Assembly: GCA_032173965.1 (NCBI GenBank)
Contig: CM063289.1
Location: forward strand, 28,359,690 to 28,423,689
DNA from: Sitta carolinensis
Lineage: Eukaryota; Chordata; Aves; Passeriformes; Sittidae
DNA: 64,000 bases
Reading direction: 5' to 3'
In this document: one piece after another, positions 43,340-53,660 of the stretch
Position numbering within the stretch: the stretch's first letter is position 1
Layout of the letters: each line of letters opens with the position of its first letter
The notes under the pieces: model-generated
Seen by the model: only the letters and a program-made list of their open reading frames with translations
Told to the model about the DNA's origin: nothing
Database searches by the model: none
Made by a program: the position numbers and the translations under genes

Positions 43340-44260
43340 CCTTTCTCATTTTTTTTTTCTTCTCCTTTTTATTCGGTATTTTTTTCCCTTTTTTTAATAT
43401 ATAACATTTGAATCAATGTTCAGTGCCGTTCCCTTTGATAGTTCATATGCTGGTTTATGAGCATGGCAAAACCAAAAAAGGTCAGATAAAGGTTAAGAAA
43501 GACAGTTATCAGGCCTGTATAACTGAGGTATTTTTAAGGGTGTGCTAATTGGCAGCACAGTTAAGGCATCATTCATAAAATAGTGTGCATTAAAATGACC
43601 ATAGCCATTTTTAAGAGTATGGAGATTATTCCTCTGCCGAAAGGATTAACTCCACCTTCTCATCACTGTCTTTATACTGGGGTGTTTTTCCATGGGAGAG
43701 AATAATTTTGGGCATTTTGCCTGCAGTATCCAGGCTTAGACCCCTCGCTATTTAACTGTTACAGCTGGCAAAATCTGGGACTGAAAATGTAGCCATCTAA
43801 CATGGCAACAGCCAGAACAATAAGACAGGCAAATCTTTTAAATCTGTATTTTATAAAACATCTGTTAAAGAATATTAAGTCAGAAGTTCTGTTCACATAT
43901 TTGCTGTGTTTCGCTTATTAAACTCAAAACATTACAGCATGCCTTATTTTTCTTAATAGAATTACTAGCCAGGCTTTGGAGAAAGATCGGGGAAAAAAAA
44001 AAGCTGTTTTTTTAGCCTCCTCTGAAGCCTCTGGAGTAATGACCCAGGCATTCTGGCCCGAAACCCCGGCAGATTTTACAAGGGCTGCTGGTTACATTCA
44101 CCTGGTTTGGAGGGAACCGTAACAGATTTTTCTCCTGATGTGTTTGCCCGCTTGCTGAAACGCTGCCATAACCCGTCCTCGTTCTGTGGCCAGCCCGCGC
44201 GGCAGCCGGCGCTCATTTGTCTTTTGTCTTTCAACCATCCCTCATTCTGGGTCAGCAGAT
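43340..44260. promoter_or_regulatory. Candidate conserved non-coding enhancer block
   Basis: After a T-rich start (43350-43396) the sequence is complex: GGTCAGATAAAGGTTAAG, GACAGTTATCAGGCC, AAGGGTGTGCTAATTGGC near 43538 (T-box-like GGTGTG next to a TAATTG core), CATCATTCATAAAATAG, and GGATTAACTCC near 43644 (OTX/PITX-like GGATTA). The part 43430-43800 is the most enhancer-like. Confidence 0.42.
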
Positions 44261-45539
44261 TCTGGTTTTCCTGAGAACTGGAGTGTCCAAATCAACATCT
44301 CAAACCTAAACTAAAACATCTGCTGGGTCTCATGTGCTGGCTCAACTGGCAGGAACTATAAAATGGGGCGAGGACAGTCCCAACTTAACCCAAATTTTCC
44401 AAAATGTTTACAGTGTGGTGGGTCAAACCACAAGAAACACAGACTCCAAAGTGGTTCTTCCAGGTACATTCCTTACCAGCCACAGCCATTATGGGAAATG
44501 CTGGTGATACTCACCCTGAGGCAGCCTCTTAGGATCTCAGCTGTGAGTCCCAACAGAGCAGCGGGGTTGGAGGAGCCCCCACGCCGTCTTTTGGTGTGTG
44601 GAGACATGCCCTCAGGCCACACACTGGGAAACAGGGCAGCATTCATGGGACTCCAGGCTCAGGCTCACTTCCTAACCCAAGCTGTTGGATGCTGGGCTGG
44701 AGGATACCATGCAAATTCATGCAGCTGATACGTATAAAAACGGATTATCAGAAAAAGCCTGTTGTTAAGTTTTCCAGCACTAGTGTATACTAATGACTGG
44801 AGTGGCAGGGCAAACAAATGCTTAGAATGTTTAAGGTACACATGTATCTTTGTGTCATGCCACCTTTCTCTGTAAGCTGACAGCTTACAAATGTCTTATT
44901 GAACTGGATTCCTTAAAATGGAGCAGATACTCCTGGGGAACAATTTTCTATATTTTATCAGCCTTGCAAAAAAAAAAAAAAGGCTGTAGGCACTTGCGAC
45001 TGCTGGTAGAGTCATATTTTAAATATATATTTTATGTAAGAATTTTACAGTTATCTTTTTCCATCTGAGGAGTATATCTACTTTTTTTTTTTTTTACCTG
45101 GGCATACTAAAGGGTGACTAGCTGTTTTATTCTGAAGCATTTAACTCAATAACTACATATATAGACTTTACTAGATGCTTTACTAATTTATTGTGGCAAT
45201 GTGGTATTTAGACCACTGTTTAAGTGAAGTTTGCCAGTACAGTTAAAAGAAATTAGAGACACCACCATTGCTAAATCACTTTACCATTCAAAGAAGAACT
45301 GTAAACATATGCATTCATTTAATTATAATAGTACCAATTATAAGAGAAATTGTAATGTAGAGAGTAGTAGCTTTTATGTGATCATAATAATGGCATATAT
45401 TTATCTTGGTTTGGCAAGTTAGGTCTTTCTTTAATAGTTGGCTTTGCTTAAATAGAATGTGGTTTGTTAAAACCCACACTAACCCCCACACCCTTCCATT
45501 TGTTATTGCCCAAATAATGAACAATAATCATGTGGTATA
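44261..45539. other. Unique non-coding DNA
   Basis: A plus-strand frame (44363-44728) is open but not recognisable. Then AT-rich sequence with an A14 run near 44968 and a T14 run near 45082. No gene. Confidence 0.5.
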
Positions 45540-46400
45540 AATGATTAATGTATACATGGCTTAGCAAGTATCTTTGAGGTTTAGAAAGTGTTTTTATTTT
45601 CATTCTTGTGCCGGACCGAGCTATAGCCGAATTGCATGTTATTCTTTGGTATTGGATAGGAAATCTTTTTGCTTTGGAAGAAGTGATAGGAACTTGAAGC
45701 CCGCCCGAGTCCACTCTCTTTGAAGTCGATGTTAATTCCAGCGCCAGCCTCCAGAGAAGCGAGCCCATTGTTTCTGGGGCAGTTTGCTTTGTGCATTTTA
45801 TCTGCTAAATCCCAATTTAATGTCACGAGTTGGAGAGCCAGAACCCCACATTCCGTTCCTGAGCAATTAAAAGGGTCCATGCAAGGAACATCCCACAGAG
45901 GTAGACGTAAGGAGTCTCCCAATTATTGTCTCCAGATAAAATAACCTCACTCGGCGGCGCGCACGGCAGCACCTTTTAACGTGCGCCTGCAACTCCCAGC
46001 CCCAAGTTTAGCAAGTTCTGTATCTCGCTTTTATTTACATCTGATTTCTTTGGAGCCTAATCAGTCCCAGTGATAAAAAAAACAAACAAACTCTTCCCTT
46101 TCAAGATTAATTTTTAAAGTGTCAGCCGTATGCGACTATTTTCAACAAGATTACCCCACGCAAATGAAGGGGGCTTTATCTTGGGCGCCGCAGCGAGCGG
46201 CACAATGTTGTCACCGCGCCGCAGACAATGCCACCCATTTATAAGAGGATTCAAAGAGTTAAAAAAACCGCATTACTTGAAACTTGATATAAAACCTGTG
46301 GCCAAAGCAGGCTATGGGCTGGAGCACTTGATTATTCTTTTATCAATAAATAAGAGTGGCATACAGTTAATTTCAGCACTGTAATTGAGCGGTGCATTCT
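45540..46400. promoter_or_regulatory. Strong candidate enhancer block with SOX-type sites
   Basis: Complex sequence retaining CpGs. Words seen: TGATTAAT at 45542-45549, CATTGTTT at 45766-45773 (SOX type), CCAATTATTGTC near 45918, CpG-rich CTCGGCGGCGCGCAC near 45950. ACAATG occurs at 46202-46207 with an opposed GTTGT at 46207-46211, and again at 46225-46230. TTTATAAG near 46239 and CTTTTATTTACATC near 46029 add HOX/FOX-like words. Frames are mostly closed. Of all the blocks this looks most like a deeply conserved developmental enhancer, but conservation is not visible here. Confidence 0.48.
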
Positions 46401-47330
46401 GGGAGGCTGCAAAGCACTGTAAGATGAGGAAATGTTTTAGAGACTAATCATGAGAAGAAAGGAGCCTTTCATAGCCCTTATGATGCTGTTGTCAGAGCTA
46501 AAGGCAGATAATGATTCAGTAATAATGGCACATTGTGAATATTTAAGCTGAAAAGATTGGGACAAAATGAGCAGACATTGTTGGTTTGCTAAACTGAACA
46601 GTTGGTCTTTGGGCTCCAAAACTATCTACAACTCAAATTTGGGTCTCAGAAGTTGCAAAATGAAAAAAGAAAGATGTTTCCAGGACACTGGCCTGGCACA
46701 GGGCTTGTGTGTTGAGCCTGCACGGGGCCTCTTCGCTTACTTTGGAAATCTGAAATTGATAGTCGAAGGGGTTTTTTTCATGACTCTCTGAACTGATAAA
46801 GTACAATACACTGCAGACTGTGTAAATCTCCCTCCATTTAAGTGCCAGAAGAAATCACTTCAGAAGAAAATCAGTTTTAGTAATGACCTAAAATATTAAA
46901 TATAGAATGGAGAGTGTCATATTACAAATAAGTCTACTCATTTGCATTTTGTCTCCAGGGCATTGGTAGCGCTATAAAGAGACATGCAGCTGAATTTATG
47001 TACATTGTCTTTTTTCCTCATTACTACATTCTGGATCTGTTAGTTGTCTTTCTTTAAACATCTGTTAAATGCAGTTTCATGGAGCCGTACGTTCCCATAT
47101 GTTTGGGAACGGTATCAAAGCGTTGAGCTTTTGGCCTCCTTTACAACCTTTTGTCTCACAGAAAAAGGTGGATGAGCTCTGGGGCCGGATTCTGCCAAAG
47201 CCCAGGGCCAGAAGCACTGTTGCTTTCTGTAGGAGCCAGATAAGTTTTCTTAAAATGTGAAAAACAGCACTAATACGGACAAAGAACATTTCAGCCCTGG
47301 ACCCTGCAATCAATACTTCCAAAGATTTAA
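46401..47330. promoter_or_regulatory. Possible enhancer flank with an inverted repeat
   Basis: AT-rich complex DNA. AATGATTCAGTAATAATGGCACATTGTG near 46510 and GGCATTGGTAGCGC near 46960 look non-random. A perfect 8-bp-arm dyad lies at 47090-47111. Weaker than the neighbouring block. Confidence 0.3.
47090..47111. other. Perfect inverted repeat, 8-bp arms
   Basis: CGTTCCCA (47090-47097), TATGTT, TGGGAACG (47104-47111). With a one-base bulge the pairing extends outward through TAC/GTA. A DNA dyad or RNA hairpin. Confidence 0.85.
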
Positions 47331-48059
47331 TTTTTTTAAAATAAAAATTGCAAATTTGTAAAGAAAACGTACCAAACCCAAAACTTCTGAGGTTCTTAGG
47401 ATAACTTTTAGTCTCCTTAATTTTCTACGTGTTAAAACTGAGAGAATTCTGAAAGTTTGCCTGTGTGAGGACTGGCAGGAGAAACCATCTCCTGCACTTT
47501 TACAGGCACAGTAAGCCTTAATTTATTATTATCTTTACAATGACATAAACTATTCCAGCCCTAGTATTTCTTTTCCAGAAACACTTTTCTTGTGTACTTT
47601 AACACAAAGAAGAAGAAACAAACTCCTACATCTATACATCTGTTTTTCCTTGAGGAAGAGCAATTACTTACAATAAACAGCTTCAAAACTTTAATCAAAA
47701 TATAGTTAGAAAAAGTTTATCTTTTTGCAAAATTCTTTTTAAAAAGAAGCTCCATGTTTATAGTAACACTCATTTTTATCCATATGCTTTGAATCTGTAT
47801 ATTTACTTAGCTAGGCAATATTTTTAACATTTTTCCCCCTCCCAAGTTTTTATTTTTATAGAAAAGTTTCTTACAAAGTAATTTATCTATTAAGAAAAAT
47901 TAAAAATTCCAGGACCAGGTCCTTCTCTGGGGAAAAGAAGCATTGCTGCAAGAGTCCACAGGCACTGCAGTTGTCTGCAATAAAAAGAGAAACTTGGTTT
48001 CTTCATGGTTTCCAGGGCCCCAGTCCTGCATACTTATGCACTTACTTCATTTAACTACT
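47331..48059. other. AT-rich unique DNA
   Basis: AT-rich with A/T runs (47325-47355, 47815-47860, 47890-47910). No gene or recognised repeat. Confidence 0.5.
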
Positions 48060-48330
48060 GGAAATGAGATCACCCGCAGCTCTGGTGTGAGCCTCTGCCT
48101 CACAGGGAAGGGCTGCACGGGGGGATCGCTCCCGCTACCAAAACAAGCTCTGGCAGACCCTGCCCGACCCTCTGGTGCCAGGCAGACAAACCCTGCCAGG
48201 TAGACGAGCCATCGGTGGCCCAGTTCCGTGGCGCTCTGCCGCAGCTCGCAGGCTTGGTGCGAGGCGTATGAGCGTGTCCGTGTTCCTGGAGCAGGCACCG
48301 AGGCGTGGGTCAGCTCTGAGTGACCCAAGC
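48060..48330. promoter_or_regulatory. CpG-moderate patch
   Basis: GC-rich with scattered CpG: CACCCGCAG, GGATCGCTCCCG, AGACGAGCCATCGG, CGTGGCGCTCTGCCGCAGCTCGC, GTGCGAGGCG. It is less dense than the island at 24536-24890. Open frames on both strands overlap and are not recognisable. It could be an orphan CpG islet. Confidence 0.3.
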
Positions 48331-48835
48331 AAATCTTTCCTTTGGACCTGCATGATGTTACCCCTTTCCCATTTTGCTCTGACTTGTCAGTTTGTTCCAA
48401 TTCCCCAGGTAAAAAGCCGGTTTCAGTATGAGGCGCTGATTTGATTCAGCGTACTTGGGTTACGTCTAAGGACTGGTAACTCTACTCTTCCCTTAAAGGC
48501 TTTCTTTCATTTGCCTTGCAAAGCTCAGCAGTCTCCCTCTGTCTCCCACTCTGTCCTGAAAGCACATTCGGGGCTCAGTGTCCAAGTACATCATGGTCAG
48601 GTTTCAGCCAGCTCAGTGGTAAGGGGTTCAGAGCTCTGATTTGCCCCAATAACATGGTCTCAATCACTAAATGAAGTAACACTGCTAAATTCAGGCAAGA
48701 TCTGGCCCACAGATCCTTTGCCAAATGTAGTCAGATCTGGATGCAGAATTTCAATATCCCTAGTGCCTGGGTTGCTTTTGATCTTCCTTACCCAAGTGAT
48801 AAAGGTACAAGAAGAACAGATTAGCGTTGGTCCAT
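48331..48835. other. Unique non-coding spacer
   Basis: Ordinary sequence. No gene, repeat family or motif cluster. Confidence 0.5.
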
Positions 48836-49340
48836 CTTAATGTTTAGGAGCCGTGTTGCAGCTCCAGTACAAATTGCAGCAGCACGTATAATCCATACTA
48901 ATAGCTCCCTGCAGCAGGGAATTCAAGGCACAAATTTCCCCTTTGCTGCCGTCATCAGAGCTTCCAGTTCAAGCCGTCAAGAGAAATTCATAATTGTCAA
49001 GTGCTCAGGCGACCAAGTCAGCGCAGGACAAACAACAATCCCCGATTTGTTTGTTCCACCCTCTCTCTTCCTCCATCCAGGCCATCTGAGTTGTCTGAGA
49101 GCACTTCACATGTTGCCCTTGGCCGAGGACAGCTCTGCCTGGAGCATGTCCAACTTGGCGTGGAGACGTTCTAATAAAGCCCCCAATGATGCTTGTTGCC
49201 AGTGAGGAGGGGGATGAGGAAGGTGAAGGAAAAGATGGCGCCAAGGTCATCGTGTTTTGGCCTATAGCAACATGCTTTTGCAGAAAGACACATTTCTCTC
49301 CCGATTTTACTCTCAAACGCCGCTCTTAACAATGGTGATG
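48836..49340. promoter_or_regulatory. Candidate conserved element with YY1/nuclear-receptor site
   Basis: Complex sequence (GTACAAATTGCAGCAGCACG, AATCCATACTAATAGC, AGAAATTCATAATTGTCAAG, GGACAAACAACAATCCCCG with a SOX-like ACAATC). AAGATGGCGCCAAGG at 49232-49246 is a YY1-type word that overlaps CCAAGGTCA (49241-49249), the SF-1/ERR-type half-site. An open frame (48840-49205) spans it but shows no domain. Confidence 0.42.
49232..49249 (+). promoter_or_regulatory. Overlapping YY1-type and ERR/SF-1-type motifs
   Basis: AAGATGGCGCC followed directly by CCAAGGTCA, sharing bases. The first fits the YY1 core; the second fits the extended nuclear-receptor half-site YCAAGGTCA exactly. Binding is inferred. 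Confidence 0.45.
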
Positions 49341-50920
49341 ATAATTTCATCAGTGTCGCTGATACTTGATATTTCTCATTTACATTGCATGTTTCATCTT
49401 CAAGGCTCTTGAAGTAATGAGCTAATCCTCACAACATCCCTGTAAATATTATTCCCCCCTTAAAGAAACTGAAGCAAGGAAGTTAAGTAAATAATGTACG
49501 CTATTTATATTATGATGGCTTATAGGGGTGCTGGTGAAGGTCAGGTCCTCCTTGTACATAGACATTATATAAATAAGAATCTATATAAGTAAACTACTCC
49601 TTGACCTGATGAGTTCATACTTCAAATATACAAAACAAGCAAAGAATAGAGGGAAGGGAGCCCTATCAAAACCCCAAAATGACAGGGAGATTAAGTGATT
49701 GAACAGAGGTAGTGCCTGGAGACTTGGGCTGAAGGCAGCTCTGAATCTCTCTCTGCTGTGTGTATTTGTCCTTTCTGAGAGGAGGATTGTAAAGCCTGGA
49801 TTAGTAGAACTTACTTTTGCAGGTGACACATGTGATTTTAAAATGTTTAAAATACCTCCGTTTTAATGAAAACATATTAGTATCCAGGTTTATATTCATT
49901 ATAAATGTAGAATGACTTGTAGGTGACACAGGAATGGTAACTCGCTCTGAGCTCTTAAAACAGCTTTTTGAAAAGTTTGTAGTTTTCTCTTTTGAGCCTT
50001 TTTTAACTGCTGAAAAGCTGTAGGTAACAGTCCATTAAAACAAAACTGAGGCTATTGTCTTAATTTCACTCCCAGCACTCAAAACTTCAGTGTCCGACTT
50101 GTGAAACAGAAAGGGGTTTCAGTGGGATGAGGGTCAGCAAGCACACTTTTTTCTGGAACTGAGAAGAATTATTTCTTGTTCCTCATTAACTGAGGCTTCA
50201 GTTCATTGAAACACTTAAGCATTTACTGAGCTTTCAACGGGAGTCCCATTGCTTTTAATTTAGAAGAATTTACCTTTGTCACAACCTCTGCTTCGAGGCA
50301 GTGGCATGTAAGCACCGGCTTAGAGTTCGGCATGTGTTAATTGTTTAAATATGTTTAGCCCTTTCCCCAAAGCTGTTGTGAATGTTTAATGCAGTATTTA
50401 CACTAGCCTTAGCACAAGGACTTGCGCTGTAGGATTGATGCTTAAACATATACTTGCTCTGGAGTATGTGTCAAGTGCGTCGCTTGAATTTTTAAATTTC
50501 TATTGGGACTTGACTTGAAAGTTTTTAAGGGAAAGCACTCTTCAAGAGCAAAATGTGACTTAACATTTAATAAAGGCAGCTATCTGCTTAAGACACAGAG
50601 TAGCTGGGAAACTGGGAGAAGCCCTGAACATCTGTGTGGTGGCAGCAGTGCAGGACACAGCTAAAGCGCTGCTCAAGCGCCTGATGCCTCACCACAAATG
50701 CAAGTTCTGGTATGCTAAGAGCTTAAATACTGTCATGAGTAGTTACCCTTCAAAAGGAGAACGTGTGGAAAAAATGGCATGTTTGGTACTTCAGGAGTTA
50801 ACAAAAGTAAGGGCAAATCCACTTAGAGAAAGGCCGAGGGGTGTGTCACTTTTACGCAAGGATTCATTAAAAAATATCATTAGTTTATTTTAATATAGTT
50901 ATCTCGTTCTTATTTAAAGG
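49341..50920. other. Unique non-coding DNA
   Basis: AT-rich, moderately complex. The part 50190-50520 (AAACACTTAAGCATTTACTGAGC, GCTTAAACATATACTTGC, CAAGTGCGTCGCTTGAATTT) may contain NKX2-like AAGTG/CACTT words but lacks a clear cluster. No gene. Confidence 0.42.
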
Positions 50921-52830
50921 AAGAGGTTACTTGCAGTATATTTAGGGGATGATTTTATTTAACACTTGGATGCGTTTTGCTCTAAAATGAATGCTTGCTC
51001 AAGAGTCTAAGAAGGCTTCATGGGAAGAGCAAAGCAATCTAAGCCATATGTATTGGGCAGTTTGCCAGTTGTTTGCCAATATGCCCAGGCCACCTGGCTA
51101 TATATGCAGCCAAGTATGCCATTCTGACTAGCCAGCTTTAACCTTCAGGCTGCTTCTTTTTCAGCTCTTAGGAAACTCTAAAGCCCTCCAAAGCGCGCTG
51201 CGTTTCCCCCATGCCAGTAGTTTGTGTGCATCCAGACGCAGGCTGCACGGCCGCCCTGACCAGACAGCTCGCAGCACCCATTTTCAATGAGTTCGCCTTT
51301 TGTCTAGAGAGCGGTTCAGTAGCGTTGAACCCGGGCCATAAGATGAGTCTGGAGATAGCAGACTGAAACCTTTACCCATATGCCATAGTTAGACACTTTG
51401 ACTGACAAGCCACAGTTTTTGTTCCCAATACTGTAGAGACACTGTTTTACGGGTGGGGTTTAGGCAGGATTTTGTTTAATGTAGTTCACCACTATAATTT
51501 CTTTTCCCGAGTATTTGCATGAATTGTAAGAGAAGTGAAGCATTTAGCATAACTCAGGCGTTAATGGCATATTGTTTCATTATTGGGGTAATTTATTTAA
51601 ATGTTTATTCATTAAATTTCACTCGCAGCCAAAAATATCTCAGCATTCTATTAATCTTTAGTTACATTTTGGGTTGTGGGCAAAGCCTAAAACAAGTACA
51701 GTATCCATGGCAGCAATTTAACATTTAGTAGATATCAGATATAATTAAGCTATTCTAAATATTGAAATTAAGGTAGGGAGAAAAAAAAAAAAAGATTATA
51801 TTCAATTCAGTAAACACAGCATGGGAAGTTTTGGTGCAGCAGCCAGCAAAATCTTTAACTGCATCCAAAGTAAAGGGCGTGCAGTCTGCAGGAATTGTCT
51901 TCTTTTTTAAAGGAGAGGAGTTCGGGAATGGGATAACGTAGGGACTTTCCCTGGCTTTATAGTTGTTGATAAATACAGTGGGAGAGCTGCTTTTGCAGGC
52001 TGGGGAAGGCAGCCGTGCTTCTCTGGGACATGTGCTTGCTGCCTGCTTTGCTTTACGGAGGGACGCATATTTTTGGCGAGCACACATGCTGCAAAAACTT
52101 TCTGTGCTCCGATCTGGAAGCGGAGCCTGGGGTTCAGATCGGAAAGCTCCAGGCAGAACTCGCTCAAAATGGCCACGGTTTCCTCCCTTCGCACACCGAA
52201 GCCATAAATCTGACACAGCTTCGTTTCAAAAGATCCGTGAACCTGAGGGCCTGATATTTGAAACCCGACTTCTCCGTTTGCAGGTGGGATTATTCGTGGA
52301 AGTAAGCGAGAGCACGCAGGCATCTTGCCTCCCGACTTATCCCCCGCTCAGGTGGCAGCAGGACTTTTTTCACAGTCTGCAAAGCCGGGCATGGAAAAAC
52401 CGACACCCTCCCTTATTTTTTTAGGCACAAAATTGAAGGTTAAACAAAGGAAGGGAGGCTAAGGCTTTTGAGAAGAAAAAAAAAAAAAAATTAAAAAAAA
52501 AAATTGGGCCCCGAGGGAAACTTTGCCAAGTTTCTCATGAAGCCCGAAACGAGCAACTTTACGAGGGAAGTTTTGCCGCGCTCGGCTCGTCGCACATTGT
52601 TCCCATGGCTTTGAAAGCCAGGCTGCTCCCGCACCGCCACCTGCACCCGCTCCGCTCCCAACAAAGGCAGCCCGAGATCAAACGTGGAGCCCACCGGCCC
52701 TGCGATTTAATCCAGCAGGGTTTGCTGTTGAGTTGCATTGAGGTATTCTTTGTCCCTACAGGCGTGCTGCCTTTGGGGAGCCAGGCATATTGAATTGCTT
52801 TAAATCAGAGCCCACGCTGACATGCTCAAG
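50921..52830. promoter_or_regulatory. Large candidate regulatory block
   Basis: The longest enhancer-like stretch. 51040-51170 carries TTTGCCAATATGCC, an E-box CACCTG at 51091-51096 and GGCTATATATGCAGCC. 51180-51360 and 52060-52720 keep many CpGs (AAAGCGCGCTGCG, CAGACGCAGG, GTAGCGTTGAACCCGGGCC; CTCGGCTCGTCGCAC). 51420-51530 ends with GAGTATTTGCATGAATTG (POU-like). A13 at 51781-51793 and an A-rich patch at 52475-52503 interrupt it. Open frames at 51755-52424 lie on both strands and are not recognisable. The CpG content may reflect constraint, or hypomethylation typical of polycomb-bound developmental DNA. Confidence 0.42.
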
Positions 52831-53119
52831 GTATACTTTTTTGGGGAGGCCCGTCTTGGGTTTCCTCCGTGAAGGAACTCGTTGCGGATCTGTGACTTAT
52901 TAGCGGAGCATCGGAGCCGGTGACATGTTCGATAAAGGCCCAGGGAAAGGCGCTGTTGCAAATGTACAAAGACAGACATAAAGGGAGTGGGGAAGTGTCC
53001 CGGTGGGCTTTGCAGTCTGGCAGGTGAGATGCAGCTGCAGCCGCCCCATCTGTGCTACCTTGGCCTGCTATGGCTGTCAGCATAGGTAACTTGGGCTATG
53101 ATGGGAGAAGCAGAGCAGA

Positions 53120-53660
53120 AATTGAGACAGAGAATAAAAATTAAGGTTAAAAGGGAGAATAATGTTCTATGGGCATTTTGGGATACTAACAGGTCACAAA
53201 TTTTCACTTTAAGCATTCACTGGGTCCCATTTTGTGTATTGCACTAATACATGGCTGGACAAATATACCCACTACAGTTTGTATTGTTTGTTTACTCAGC
53301 CTTGTATCAATCTGTGGTGATTTCCATATAATATTTAATCTAAGAGATGGGCTTTGGGCCCCGTATTAATGGTATCTCTCCTATCACATGCTTTGCCATT
53401 GTAAATCTGTTTATTGTTTTTCGGCGTGGGTGTGCGTCTCGCACACCCGCATTCTTTCTACATTGTTACTCTCTTATTGTCTTTTTGTTTATTTGGACCT
53501 GGTTTTGCCTTCAGATAAAAAGATTTGTCGTAAATAGCAGCTTTGTCATCCAAGAATTTCCAAGCACTTAAATTTTGAAAGGTTGTTCGTGAAAAGTTAT
53601 TAAATGGGAGCGTTGTACTACGGTATTATATTAATAACATTAAGTATCTGCAGTTTAGTT
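53120..53660. promoter_or_regulatory. Candidate conserved element with a CACCC hairpin
   Basis: Complex AT-rich DNA: CACTTTAAGCATTCACTGGG, ATTGCACTAATACATGGC, TTGTTTGTTTACTCAGCC near 53287 (forkhead-like GTTTAC), CCATATAATATTTAATC, GCCCCGTATTAATGG. A perfect hairpin of opposed CACCC words lies at 53428-53448. Open frames at 53347-53571 and 53604-53825 are hydrophobic because of T-richness and are not credible proteins. Confidence 0.42.
53428..53448. other. Perfect inverted repeat of CACACCC words
   Basis: GGGTGTGCG (53428-53436), TCT, CGCACACCC (53440-53448). Two opposed CACCC elements, the KLF/SP-type core, meet at a CpG-bearing centre. As RNA it would be a very stable 9-bp GC-rich stem with a 3-nt loop. 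Confidence 0.9.

Noticed and set aside
4395..45549. Four PBX-HOX TGATTAAT octamers (4395, 8539 minus, 29052, 45542) as an enriched set
   Set aside because: In AT-rich DNA of this length several matches are expected by chance on two strands, so the count itself is not evidence. I use them only as local description.
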